From Magnetospirillum sp. 64-120 (lineage in GTDB: Bacteria > Pseudomonadota > Alphaproteobacteria > Rhodospirillales > Magnetospirillaceae), in assembly GCA_001898825.1 (NCBI GenBank), contig MKVK01000027.1, forward strand, positions 1-64,000: a stretch of DNA of 64,000 bases. The letters run 5' to 3'. A model generated the notes under the pieces. The model worked only from the letters and a program-made list of their open reading frames with translations. It was not told where the DNA came from and ran no database searches. Of the stretch, positions 55,756 through 64,000 are shown piece after piece (the stretch's first letter is position 1; the number at the start of each line of letters is the position of its first letter). Made by a program: the position numbers and the translations under genes.

Positions 55756-56868
55756 ATGGCGGCGATGAACACCAAATCCAAGCCTTTCCCCACCTATCTG
55801 TTGGCCTTGGCCCTGCTGTTGGTCATGGCCGGCCTGCTGGCGGTCGCCCGCTGGCTGCATCTGGCGCCGTTGCAGGCCTTCGCCGAGGCCGCCCTGGTGG
55901 GCGGCATCGCCGACTGGTTCGCCGTCACCGCCCTGTTTCGCCGTCCCTTGGGGCTGCCCATCCCCCATACGGCGCTGATCCCGGCCAACCAGCGCCGCCT
56001 GGGCCGTGCCTTGGGCGATTTCGTCCGCGACAATTTCCTGGCCCCCGATCTGGTGGCGGCGCGCCTGAAACGTCAATCCCCTGCCGCTTGGCTGGCCGAC
56101 CGCCTGTCCGACCCGCGCCTGTCCGATGCCCTGGCCCGCCGTCTGGCCCGGCTGTTGGACGATGCCGACACCCGCGCCGCCCTGGTCGGACTGATCAAGC
56201 CCGGCCCGCCCCTGGCCCGGGTAGTCGAGACCGTTTTGGCGGAAAACTGGCACCATCGCGCCTTTGACCGGGTGCTGGACGCGGCGTCCGCCGCCTTGGC
56301 CGAGGATGACGGCATGATCCGAAGCCGTGTCGCCGACGGCTCCGGGCGCTGGGTGCCGGCCTGGGTGGACGGCCGTCTGGCCGACATCCTGAGCCGCGCC
56401 CTGGCCGGCATGCTGGACGACCTGCGCCGCACCGACCACCCGTGGCGGGACAAGTTGCGGGTGTGGGCGCAAAATTTGGCCGAACGCCTGCGCGACGACC
56501 CGAAACTGGCGGTGCGGCTGGAAAAGTTCCGCGATCAGGCCTTTGCCGAAAGCCTGGACGAAATCCGTCTGGCCCCGGCCCTGGCGGCGTTGCTGGCGGG
56601 GCAGGGGCGTCAGCTGGCCCAGGACAGTGCCGCCCGCGCCCGGCTGGACCGGCGTCTGATCCGGGTGGTTGAACGCCTGCTTGTTCCATCGCGCGACGCC
56701 ATCGGCGACTTCATCGCCGAGGTGGTGGACAAGTGGGATTCGCGCACCCTGGTGGGCAAGCTGGAGGCGCAAGTGGGACGCGACCTGCAGTTCATCCGCG
56801 TCAACGGAACCCTGGTCGGCGGCTTGGTCGGCCTGGCCTTGTACGGGCTTTCCCACCTGCTGGGGTAG
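55756..56868 (+). CDS. DUF445 family membrane-anchored protein
   Basis: A 370-residue protein of the DUF445/YjiN family. An N-terminal helix (about 12-30) is followed by EAALVGGIADWFAVTALFRRPLGLPIPHTALIP, the family hallmark (quoted in part: GGIADWFAVTALFRRP). The long middle is amphipathic and helical, and a C-terminal helix (TLVGGLVGLALYGLSHLL) probably re-enters the membrane. Function is unknown. The ATG at 55756 or 55765 may start it. Confidence 0.88.
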   Translation: MAAMNTKSKPFPTYLLALALLLVMAGLLAVARWLHLAPLQAFAEAALVGGIADWFAVTALFRRPLGLPIPHTALIPANQRRLGRALGDFVRDNFLAPDLVAARLKRQSPAAWLADRLSDPRLSDALARRLARLLDDADTRAALVGLIKPGPPLARVVETVLAENWHHRAFDRVLDAASAALAEDDGMIRSRVADGSGRWVPAWVDGRLADILSRALAGMLDDLRRTDHPWRDKLRVWAQNLAERLRDDPKLAVRLEKFRDQAFAESLDEIRLAPALAALLAGQGRQLAQDSAARARLDRRLIRVVERLLVPSRDAIGDFIAEVVDKWDSRTLVGKLEAQVGRDLQFIRVNGTLVGGLVGLALYGLSHLLG

Positions 56869-56981
56869 GGGGCTTGCGGTGATCGCATGGCCCGACCCCC
56901 ATGGAATGGCTTTAGTCGCGGCAATGATGGTGCTATTGTCCGCGCCTTCGTTGCCGGCACGCCGACTTTACCCCCGGGACC

Positions 56982-58580
56982 ATGAACACCGCGACAAACG
57001 CCATCGATTTCGCCAGCCTTGACCGCGCCCAACTTCGGGACGATGGCGGCAAGCCGCTTGAGGCGTCGCTTCTGGTCACCGCCGACATCGCCGACGCGGT
57101 GCGCCAGGCGGTGGCGGCCAACTACGCCGTCATGCCCACCGGCGGCCTGACCAGCGCCATCGGCTCGTTCGATTACAAGGCCGATCTGGTGTCGGGTTTC
57201 GCCGGCGTCGTCGCCATCCGTCCCAAGGGCACCGTCGCCCCGGAACTGGTGGACCCGGCCACTCCGGCCGAAGACCTGAAGACCCAGCAAATGCTGATCC
57301 GCCGCGAACAGGGCATCGTCGCCGTGGGTGCCGGCCTGACCTTCGTGCAGGTCAACGCCATGCTGGCCGAACATGTGGGCCCCAACGCCCGCGTCCTGGT
57401 GGACCTGACCAGCGTGGGGTCGGCCTATGTGGGCGGCGTCGTCGCCACCGGGGCCATGGGGCCGCTGCGCATGCGTCCCAGCTCGACCCTGGAAGGGGTG
57501 GTGGTGGCCGATGGCGGCGAGCCGCGCCTGCTGGCCGGTGACGACCTGGACATGATCGAAGGCATGCAGGGCTGGACCGGCATGGTGGTCTCGGCCATCT
57601 TCCGCTTCTATGAAGTGCCGCCGGCCGAATTCGGCCTGGTGCTGCCGGTCCAAGGCACCGACGTGGACGCGGTGGCCGGCCTGCTGGCCTATCTGGAGCC
57701 GTGGACCCGGGTCAACCTGCCCGGCGCCGGGTGCCGTCTGGGCAATGGCGACACCGTGTTGAACGGCGTCGAGCTGGTCAGCCGCGATTCGCTTGAGGCC
57801 TTCATCGCCCACGCCCAGGACCCGGCGCGGTCCAAGGCCCAAGGGTTGCTGCAAAGCTGTGAATATGCCGGTTCCGACATGCTGGCCTGCATCACCGGCT
57901 GGTCGGAACAATCGGTGGACGACGTGCTGTTCAGCCTGATGGACCCGGAAACCGAGACCATCGGCGGCGTGATGATCGAATTCGGCGTCGGCTTTTCGTC
58001 GGGCGCCGAGATGGAAACCTTCCGCGCTATCCGCGAAGGGGCGCCCGACATGGCCCGCACCAAGGCCCGCATGGTCCCCGAGGGCCGCATGAAGCCGTGG
58101 AGCAGCTCGACCGACATCAATATCTCGGTGCCGCCTGACGCCGGCACCATCGCCGCCATCCTGACCGCCTATGCCGATTACCGCGCCCTGGTGCGCGATC
58201 TGGCTGGGCAGCAACCGGCCGGAATCGACGTGGAATTGTCGGCTTATGGCCATTTGTCGCCCCACGGCATGGACCCGCATCACCGGGTGACGGTGTTCGC
58301 CGATCTGGGCCTGGACGACCAGTTGGACGCCGCCCGCCAGCAGGTTCTGGCCGGCAAGAAGGCGCTGATCGCCGATCTGGTGCGCGCCACGGTGGCCGGT
58401 GGCGGCAAGGTGACCGGCGGTGAAAAGGGCGTGCCGTCCCTGGTGGAAATCGCCCGCGCCATCGGCGGCGAGGACAATCTGCCCGACGACCTGCGCACCC
58501 GTCTGGGGCGCGCCCGTCAGGCGGTGGCCCAGGCCCCGGCCAATTTCAGCTTCCGTGCGCCCACGGAACTGCGCCTTTAA
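56982..58580 (+). CDS. FAD-linked oxidase-like protein
   Basis: A 532-residue protein of the FAD_binding_4 (vanillyl-alcohol oxidase/GlcD-like) superfamily. The pattern includes VMPTGGLTSAIGSF, VAVGAGLTFVQVNAML, a LTSVGSAYVGGVVATGAMG diphosphate loop and GMQGWTGMVVSAIFRF. The C-terminal part is shorter and less typical than in D-lactate or glycolate oxidases, so the substrate is unknown and the electron acceptor cannot be named. No covalent-FAD His is clear. It overlaps the convergent Cache gene by four bases. Confidence 0.82.
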   Translation: MNTATNAIDFASLDRAQLRDDGGKPLEASLLVTADIADAVRQAVAANYAVMPTGGLTSAIGSFDYKADLVSGFAGVVAIRPKGTVAPELVDPATPAEDLKTQQMLIRREQGIVAVGAGLTFVQVNAMLAEHVGPNARVLVDLTSVGSAYVGGVVATGAMGPLRMRPSSTLEGVVVADGGEPRLLAGDDLDMIEGMQGWTGMVVSAIFRFYEVPPAEFGLVLPVQGTDVDAVAGLLAYLEPWTRVNLPGAGCRLGNGDTVLNGVELVSRDSLEAFIAHAQDPARSKAQGLLQSCEYAGSDMLACITGWSEQSVDDVLFSLMDPETETIGGVMIEFGVGFSSGAEMETFRAIREGAPDMARTKARMVPEGRMKPWSSSTDINISVPPDAGTIAAILTAYADYRALVRDLAGQQPAGIDVELSAYGHLSPHGMDPHHRVTVFADLGLDDQLDAARQQVLAGKKALIADLVRATVAGGGKVTGGEKGVPSLVEIARAIGGEDNLPDDLRTRLGRARQAVAQAPANFSFRAPTELRL

Positions 58581-59038
58581 CGGTACCGTCCCGATCCGCA
58601 GATGTACTTTCCCTGCACCAGCACGGAATAGACGTCTTTCATGACGATTTTCTTGGTCAGCGGATGGGGCCATTTGTATTCGACCCAGCCCTTGCCCTCG
58701 GCCAGGACCTTGTCGAAGATCAGGCGGTTGACGTAACGCCCGTCAGGGTCCTGGATGTCCAGGACGCCGCCCTTACCCACCATGTTGGGGTTGCCGCCAT
58801 GGGCGACGTTGATGCCGTTCAGCGAATGGCAGAACGGGTACAGCTCGCCTTCGATCCACGGTCCCTTGGTGTTGCTGAAATCGGCGAAGGCCCGTTCGAT
58901 GCCGACGGCCGCGACATGGGCCAGCATGCGGTCGACGTAATCGATCACCTGCTGCTTGCTGACAACCTCGTCGGCTGTCGCCCCGGTTGACGCCAATCCG
59001 ATCATCAAGGCCAAAGCCAACGCCTGTTTTCTTGCCAT
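58577..59038 (-). CDS. Secreted single-Cache domain protein
   Basis: A 153-residue exported protein (signal about 1-23, ending ATA) made of one Cache domain, with the family run FCHSLNGINVAHGGNPNMVGK, DIQDPDGRYVNRL and GKGWVEYKWPHP. Cache domains bind small ligands such as acids and amines; as a soluble periplasmic protein it may pass a signal to a membrane sensor. It is divergent from the PhnD-like lipoprotein and kinase genes, its likely partners. GGGGGGGAC precedes the ATG. Confidence 0.88.
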   Translation of the reverse strand: MARKQALALALMIGLASTGATADEVVSKQQVIDYVDRMLAHVAAVGIERAFADFSNTKGPWIEGELYPFCHSLNGINVAHGGNPNMVGKGGVLDIQDPDGRYVNRLIFDKVLAEGKGWVEYKWPHPLTKKIVMKDVYSVLVQGKYICGSGRYR

Positions 59039-59176
59039 TGTCCCCCCCCATGCCGGACTGGTGGCGCAAACATGCGGGCATTCTAGCGCGAATAATCGGC
59101 CAGAGCCCATCCCTCTTCTGATAGGGGTTGCCTCGGCAAATGAATAAGCGGAAAGTCCTTGCGAAGGGGAGGGGAA

Positions 59177-60097
59177 ATGAGCGCTGGTCGCCCATGGTCA
59201 CGCCGTGTCTTTCTGTCCGGGCTGCTGGGGTTGGCGGCTGCCGGGTGCGAATCTGACGACGAGCGCGATTATCAGCCCGATTACGCCATCAAACCGGCGG
59301 TTGGCAACCAAGCGCTTCGCTTCAGTTCGCCTTTTCATCCCCCCGCGTCGTTGTTTCGCGTCTATTTGCCGTTGATTGACCATCTTAATCGTCAGTTGAG
59401 CCCGGTCCAGATCAAGCTCGAGGCGGCCCGTGACTACGAAACATTCGAACAGAAGCTTTACTATCGCAACCTGGCTTTTGCCTTGTGCAATCCTTACCAA
59501 ATGCTGTTGGCTGAAGCGAATGGCTATCGCATTTTTGCCAAGATGGACGATGATTCAGCCTATCGCGGTCTGATCGTCACCCGGGCGGATGCCCGGATCG
59601 ACAAGATATCGGACCTGGCCGGTCATGTGGTCTGCTATCCCGCCGCGTCGTCCTTGGCCAGCGCCATGCTGCCCCAGGCCTTCTTGTTCCAAAACGGCGT
59701 CGACATGCGCCGCGACTTGGACAACCGCTATGTGGGGTCCGAGGAATCGACGTTGATGAACGTCTATTACGGCAAGGCCGCAGCCGGGGCGACCTGGACC
59801 GCAGGCTGGCACCGTTTCCAGCGCGAGGAGCCGGCCAAGGCGGCGCAATTGACGGTACGCTGGCAAACCCCGTCCTTGCCCGGATACGGTCTGGTCGCCC
59901 GCGACGACATCGCCATGGAAACCGTCACGCGGATCACCGACATGCTGGTGGCCCTGAAACAAAATCCCGAAGGCCGCCGCCTGCTCGAACATATGGAGGT
60001 GGGCGGCTTCGTCGCCACCGACCACGGCGCTTACGCCGAGGTGCTGGCCTTCCTGAAAACCTTCAACGACACCATCCGCCCCATAGCCCTGCCATGA
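59177..60097 (+). CDS. PhnD-like periplasmic binding lipoprotein
   Basis: A 306-residue phosphate/phosphonate-type (PhnD) binding protein with a twin-arginine-like start (SRRVFLSGLLGL) and a lipobox ending A-A-A-G-C, so probably lipid-anchored. The fold shows in FSSPFHPPASLFRVYLPLIDHLN, LAFALCNPYQMLLAE and DLAGHVVCYPAASSLASAML. It overlaps the kinase gene by four bases, so it likely presents ligand to that kinase rather than to a transporter. A GGGGAGGGG site precedes the ATG at 59177. Confidence 0.9.
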   Translation: MSAGRPWSRRVFLSGLLGLAAAGCESDDERDYQPDYAIKPAVGNQALRFSSPFHPPASLFRVYLPLIDHLNRQLSPVQIKLEAARDYETFEQKLYYRNLAFALCNPYQMLLAEANGYRIFAKMDDDSAYRGLIVTRADARIDKISDLAGHVVCYPAASSLASAMLPQAFLFQNGVDMRRDLDNRYVGSEESTLMNVYYGKAAAGATWTAGWHRFQREEPAKAAQLTVRWQTPSLPGYGLVARDDIAMETVTRITDMLVALKQNPEGRRLLEHMEVGGFVATDHGAYAEVLAFLKTFNDTIRPIALP

Positions 60098-61566
60098 TGG
60101 ATTCCCTGCGCAATCTGCTGACCGGTTCGGTGCGTCGCCGTTTGGTGATCGGGGTGGCGGTTGTCCATGCAGTGCTGATGACCTTGTTCGCCGTCGATCT
60201 GGTCTATCGGCAGATGCAGTTCCTGAAAGCCAAAAGCGTGTCGGAAGCCAGCGGTCTGGCCCGCCAGATCGCCATCAACAGCGTGTCGTGGCTGCTGGCC
60301 GACGACGTGCGCGGCTTGTCCGAGGTGGTCCGGGCGCTGCGCAGCCATCCCAATCTGGTCTATGCCATGGTCACCGACCAGCAGGGCCAGGTGCTGGCCC
60401 ATACCGATCTGGACCGCCTGGGCTTTTACGTCACCGACAGCCGCAGCCAGGATCTGTTGCGCGGCCCGGCTGAAATCCGCACGGTGGCGCAAAGCCGCCG
60501 CCGCGTCGAGGTGGCCATGCCGGTGCTGGTGGAAAACCGTCTGATGGGCTGGGTGCGGGTGGCGCTGGATCAAAGCGAGGAAATCGCCAGCCTGCAAAAG
60601 ACCCAGTGGGAAGGCGCCTTCTACATCCTGACCGCCATCGTCGTCGGGACGCTGTGCGCCCAATGGATCGCCAAATATCTGACGGGTGATCTGCAGAAGC
60701 TGGGCGAAACCGTCGAGCGTCTGGCCAGCAACGATCGTCAGATGACGCCGTTGCGCCGGCCCGCCCGGGAAATAGCCCGCCTGGAACAGGCCTTCGAGGC
60801 CATGTCCAAGATCATCTGGCAGCGCGAGGACGAATTGCGCCTGTCCATCAGCCAACTGGCCGCCACCAACGCCGAGTTGGAACGCTTCGCCTATCTGGCG
60901 TCCCACGATTTGCAGGAACCTTTGCGGTCGGTGGTCAGTTTCGCCCAATTGCTGGAAACCCGCTACAAGGGGCGGCTGGATGCCGACGCCGATCAGTTCA
61001 TCGCCTTCATCGTCGAAGGCGGGCGGCGCATGTCGCAGCAGGTTCAGGGCTTGCAGGAATTCTTCCGCGCCGAGACCCATGGCGGCCAGTTGGCCCCGGT
61101 GCGGCTGGCCGAGGCGGCGGCCGAGGCGTTATGGCGGTTGCAGGAACCGATCCGCCAGACCGCCTCGCAGGTCGAGGTGGGCGACTTGCCGGTGCTGTTG
61201 GGCGACCGCCGCCAGTGGGTGTTGTTGCTGCAGAACCTGATGGACAACGCCATCAAGTACCGCGCCCCTGACCGTCAGGCGGAAATCCGTCTGGGAAGCC
61301 AACGGGATGGCGATTTCTGGCGGGTGTGGGTGACCGACAACGGTCGCGGCATCGCCCCCGAAAACCGCGAAGTGGCGTTTCGTCTGTTCATGCGTCTGAA
61401 CAATGATGAAACCGTTCCCGGCACCGGGGTGGGGCTGGCGGTGTGCCGCAAGATCGTCGAAAGCCTGGACGGCCACATTTGGATCGAAGGCAATGACGAC
61501 GCCCCCGGATGCACGGTGATGATGCGTTTCCCGGTGCCGCGTTCGGTGGAAACCAACGCAGCCTAG
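60094..61566 (+). CDS. Membrane sensor histidine kinase partnered with the PhnD-like lipoprotein
   Basis: A 490-residue kinase: helix (about 15-37), periplasmic region (about 38-165), helix (about 170-192), HAMP-like segment (about 195-250), HisKA with H in LASHDLQEPLRSVVSF and a HATPase with NLMDNAIKYR, VTDNGRGIAPE and PGTGVGLAVCRKIVESLDG. Translationally coupled to the binding lipoprotein. No response regulator is encoded nearby. Its H-box resembles those of the two kinases at 29687-33787. Confidence 0.9.
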   Translation: MMDSLRNLLTGSVRRRLVIGVAVVHAVLMTLFAVDLVYRQMQFLKAKSVSEASGLARQIAINSVSWLLADDVRGLSEVVRALRSHPNLVYAMVTDQQGQVLAHTDLDRLGFYVTDSRSQDLLRGPAEIRTVAQSRRRVEVAMPVLVENRLMGWVRVALDQSEEIASLQKTQWEGAFYILTAIVVGTLCAQWIAKYLTGDLQKLGETVERLASNDRQMTPLRRPAREIARLEQAFEAMSKIIWQREDELRLSISQLAATNAELERFAYLASHDLQEPLRSVVSFAQLLETRYKGRLDADADQFIAFIVEGGRRMSQQVQGLQEFFRAETHGGQLAPVRLAEAAAEALWRLQEPIRQTASQVEVGDLPVLLGDRRQWVLLLQNLMDNAIKYRAPDRQAEIRLGSQRDGDFWRVWVTDNGRGIAPENREVAFRLFMRLNNDETVPGTGVGLAVCRKIVESLDGHIWIEGNDDAPGCTVMMRFPVPRSVETNAA

Positions 61567-61578
61567 GGGGGGGAATGC

Positions 61579-62169
61579 CTATTTCCGGACCAGGGTGTAA
61601 AGCCCGGCACCGACCAGCACGGCGCCACCGGTCTTGCGCAATCCGCCCAACTGCAGACGGCCTTGCAGCCGTGAGGCCAAGACGGCATAGCCCAGGGCGT
61701 TCACCGCCGCCAAGCCGACGAAGGTGGCGGCCATGGCAGCGGCCTGCGGCGCCCAGGTCCGGCCGTCATCCATGAACTGCGGCAGGAAGGCGACGAAGAA
61801 GCCGATGCTTTTCGGATTGGCGACGGTGACGGCGAAGGCGTCACGGAACATGTGGCGCGGGGCCGGGGGCAGCGGTTGGGCCGTGTCGTGGCGGCGCCAC
61901 ATGCGGACGCCCATCCACAACAGATAAAGGGCGCCGCCCCATTTGACCGCCATGAACAGGCTGGCCGAGGCCGCCAGCAGGCTGCCCAGCCCGACCAGCG
62001 CCAGGGAAATCGCCACCAGATCGCCCAAGGCGACGCCCAGGATGGTGGCCCAGGCGGCGCGCAGGCCGTGGGCCAGGGACTGCGCCACCACCAGCAGGAT
62101 GGTGGGGCCGGGAATGACCAGCACCAGCACCGACGCCAGGGCGAAGGCGGCCCAGCTTTCCGGGCTCAT
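61579..62169 (-). CDS. LysE-family amino-acid exporter
   Basis: A 196-residue membrane protein with about six helices and LysE/RhtB signatures: LVLVIPGPTILLVVAQSLAHG (N-terminal) and AFAVTVANPKSIGFFVAFLPQF. Members export amino acids, homoserine lactone or similar small compounds; the substrate is not predictable. The ATG at 62169 shares its last base with the stop of the SDR gene upstream. Confidence 0.9.
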   Translation of the reverse strand: MSPESWAAFALASVLVLVIPGPTILLVVAQSLAHGLRAAWATILGVALGDLVAISLALVGLGSLLAASASLFMAVKWGGALYLLWMGVRMWRRHDTAQPLPPAPRHMFRDAFAVTVANPKSIGFFVAFLPQFMDDGRTWAPQAAAMAATFVGLAAVNALGYAVLASRLQGRLQLGGLRKTGGAVLVGAGLYTLVRK

Positions 62170-62948
62170 CAGAAGGTGCCCGGATAGGCGCCGCCGTCCA
62201 GCAGCACGTTCTGGCCGGTCATGTAACCGGCATGGACCGAGCACAGGAAGGCGCAGGTGGCGCCGAATTCCGCCGGGTCACCCATGCGGCCGGCGGGAAT
62301 GGATTTTTCGCGGGCTGTCTTGGCGATCTCGAAGCTGACGCCCTGGGCCTTGGCCTGGGCGCCGACCACCTGGGCGATGCGGTCGGTGTCGAACAGGCCG
62401 GGAAGCAGGTTGTTGATGGTGACGCCATGCTTGGCGACGTTGCGGGCCAGGCCGGCGACGAAGCCGGTCAGCCCCGACCGCGCCCCATTGGACAGGCCCA
62501 GCACGTCGATGGGCGCCTTGACCGCCCCCGAGGTGATGTTGACGACGCGGCCCCAGCCCTTGGCGATCATCGGGTCGATGGTCGCCTTGATCAGCTCGAT
62601 GGGGGTCAGCATGTTGGCGTCCAAGGCTTTGATCCACGCCTCGCGGTCCCAGTCGCGGAAATCGCCGGGCGGCGGGCCGCCGGCATTGTTGACCAGGATG
62701 TCGGGTTCGGGCATGGCGGCCAGGGCGGCGGCGCGGCCTTCGGGCGTGGTGATGTCGGCGGCCACGGTCAGCACATGGGCGCCGGTCGCCAGACGCACCT
62801 CGTCGGCGGCCTGGGCCAGCACGTCGGGACGACGGGCGATCATCAGCACGTCACAGCCGGCCTCGGCCAAAGCGGTGGCGCAGCCCAGGCCCAGGCCGCG
62901 GCTGGCGGCGCACACCAACGCCTTCTTGCCCTTGATCCCTAGATCCAT
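62169..62948 (-). CDS. Short-chain dehydrogenase/reductase with altered catalytic residues
   Basis: A 259-residue SDR with cofactor motif near CAASRGLGLGCA (TGxxxGxG variant), NNAG at 87-90 and catalytic-type Ser (S140 in NITSG). The expected Y-x-x-x-K is S153-N-G-A-R157, so both Tyr and Lys are replaced. It may be inactive or use a different mechanism. It ends with the usual VLLDGGAYPG. GGGAGAACTGAC precedes the ATG at 62948; overlaps hdaA by ten bases. Confidence 0.88.
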   Translation of the reverse strand: MDLGIKGKKALVCAASRGLGLGCATALAEAGCDVLMIARRPDVLAQAADEVRLATGAHVLTVAADITTPEGRAAALAAMPEPDILVNNAGGPPPGDFRDWDREAWIKALDANMLTPIELIKATIDPMIAKGWGRVVNITSGAVKAPIDVLGLSNGARSGLTGFVAGLARNVAKHGVTINNLLPGLFDTDRIAQVVGAQAKAQGVSFEIAKTAREKSIPAGRMGDPAEFGATCAFLCSVHAGYMTGQNVLLDGGAYPGTF

Positions 62949-63637
62949 GTCAGTTCTCCCTGTCTGTCGTCGGTGTTGGCCAGGATTTCGCGCACCATTT
63001 TCAGCCCGATAGGTTTGTGGCGCGACAGCGACTGGCGGTCCAGCCGCTCGACCATTTCCCCCAGGGCGGCGAAGCTGCGTTCGGCCCGGCCCAGGATATA
63101 GGTGACCACGTCCTCGCCCACCCGCAACTGGCGGTCGGCGAACAATTTGACCAGGATGGCGGCCAACAGGCAATCGTCAGGCGCCCCGATGCCCACCGCG
63201 TGCAGCCCGCCCAGACGCGAGCGCAGGTCGGCCAGGGCGACCTTCAGCCGGGTCGGTGCCGACCGCCCGGCCAGCAGCAAGGTGGCGCCGGTTTCCTTGG
63301 TGCGGTTCCACAGATGGAACAGGGCGGTTTCGTCGGCCAGATCGTCCAGGTCGTCGACGATGGTGACCGCATCCAACTGCATTCGCAGCGAGTCGTCGGC
63401 GTTCAGTTGCGAAGCCGGAATGATCGGTGTGGTCAGGCCGTGATGGGCGCGGAACACTTCCAACAGATGGCTTTTGCCGCAGCCTTGCGGGCCGAACAAG
63501 GCCAAGGCGTGGTGCGGCCAGTCGGGCCAGCGTTCCAGCCAGGCCACGGCTTCGGCGTTGCACGGCGCCACCAGAAAATCATCACGGCCCAGGGCTGGGC
63601 GGTGGCCCAGATCCAGGGCCAACTGGCTGTCGGTCAC
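62939..63637 (-). CDS. hdaA: DnaA-related regulatory inactivation protein (HdaA)
   Basis: A 232-residue AAA+ protein homologous to DnaA domain III without the DNA-binding domain. N-terminal QLALDL (residues 5-10) is a beta-clamp-binding motif; Walker A is FGPQGCGKSHLLEVF. With the clamp it stimulates ATP hydrolysis by DnaA to prevent re-initiation. The start is a GTG (63635-63637), overlapping the upstream permease stop by four bases. It lies beside an AI-2E-family permease gene, a frequent arrangement in alphaproteobacteria. Confidence 0.93.
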   Translation of the reverse strand: MTDSQLALDLGHRPALGRDDFLVAPCNAEAVAWLERWPDWPHHALALFGPQGCGKSHLLEVFRAHHGLTTPIIPASQLNADDSLRMQLDAVTIVDDLDDLADETALFHLWNRTKETGATLLLAGRSAPTRLKVALADLRSRLGGLHAVGIGAPDDCLLAAILVKLFADRQLRVGEDVVTYILGRAERSFAALGEMVERLDRQSLSRHKPIGLKMVREILANTDDRQGELTWI

Positions 63638-64000
63638 GGCATGTGCCCGTGATACAGCGACGACCGCAGATAGCGTTTCAGGGCCGAGCGCGACAGCACG
63701 CCGACGACGGACGCCACCGGCACCGCCAGCAACAGGCCGACAAAGCCGAACAGGCCGCCGCCAGCCAGCAGGGCGAACATGATCCACACCGGGTGCAGGC
63801 CGACCTTGTCGCCCACCAGCTTGGGCGTCAGCACGTTGCCTTCCAGCATCTGACCGGCCAGGAAGACGCCGGCCACCATGGCCGGCAGTTCCCAACTTTG
63901 GGTCTGGGCCAGGGCCAGGCCCACCCCGGTGACGAAGCCGGCGATCGACCCCAGATAGGGCACGAAGGACACGAATCCGGCGCCCAGGCCGATGACCAGG
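63634..64000 (-). CDS. AI-2E transporter family permease, C-terminal part
   Basis: The final 121 residues of a PerM/YhhT (AI-2E family) membrane protein that runs off the right edge. Visible family features are the FVPYLGSIAGF turn, LEGNVLTPKLVGDKVGLHPVWIMFALLAGG and the last helix FVGLLLAVPVASVVGV. Function within the family varies (signal export, sodium-proton exchange). Overlaps hdaA by four bases. Confidence 0.88.
   Translation of the reverse strand, partial: LVIGLGAGFVSFVPYLGSIAGFVTGVGLALAQTQSWELPAMVAGVFLAGQMLEGNVLTPKLVGDKVGLHPVWIMFALLAGGGLFGFVGLLLAVPVASVVGVLSRSALKRYLRSSLYHGHMP

Noticed and set aside
62169-63173. Long form of the SDR protein starting at 63173
   Set aside because: The extra 75 residues are read out of frame through hdaA; the ATG at 62948 has a good ribosome site and the standard SDR start.

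Overview
The window looks like chromosomal DNA of a high-GC alphaproteobacterium in the Rhodospirillales, most like Magnetospirillum and relatives. This is an inference from gene families and gene order: ccoNOQP, the mre/rod cell-shape block next to leuA and ilvIHC, HdaA, short class I IlvC, and many long sensor kinases. I found no rRNA, tRNA, CRISPR array, insertion sequence or phage gene. Coding density is very high and no stretch above 300 bases lacks a gene.

Layout. 1-2750: cbb3 oxidase operon ccoNOQP (minus; ccoP cut by the window edge). 3023-8867: mixed genes (branched-chain amino-acid-type binding protein, GAF-GGDEF cyclase, RarD-like permease, BolA and monothiol glutaredoxin, FMN-binding protein, VOC protein, MarR). 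8952-15924: an eight-gene TonB-dependent iron/siderophore uptake operon (receptor, FecBDE-type ABC transporter, DUF2218, ExbB, ExbD, TonB). A divergent AraC regulator lies at 16146-17105, and the shared promoter region carries a Fur-like box and AraC-type direct repeats. 17102-22059: a second iron-linked operon (imelysin, di-haem DUF1111, imelysin, DUF1513) behind a perfect Fur-like palindrome. 22194-22301: a dispersed-type palindromic repeat with compensatory base changes. 22313-27914: mreB, mreC, mreD, mrdA, rodA. 27965-37308: leuA, two tandem histidine kinases, ilvC, ilvH, ilvI. 37408-42849: miaA and serB flanking a TetR-controlled rifampicin-phosphotransferase-like gene. 42846-47974: a CoA-binding/O-acetylhomoserine sulfhydrylase fusion, then an ABC half-transporter whose ATPase motifs are all degenerate, coupled to a TPR/glycosyltransferase-like protein. 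47969-54480: a symporter-type histidine kinase with a small membrane partner, an exonuclease-pseudokinase fusion, a receiver protein, a two-helix membrane protein and an Arg-rich receiver protein. 54547-64000: GNAT, DUF445, FAD oxidoreductase, Cache protein, a PhnD-like lipoprotein with its kinase, LysE, SDR, HdaA and a partial AI-2E-family permease.

The main themes are microaerobic respiration, iron acquisition (two systems with Fur-like control), branched-chain amino-acid synthesis, rod shape, and signal transduction with four large histidine kinases. The least ordinary items are the pseudo-ATPase transporter module, the CoA-binding/MetY fusion, the exonuclease-pseudokinase, the probably frameshifted marR, and the tandem palindromic operator in front of the TetR gene. 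All functions are read from sequence motifs; no database search was run.
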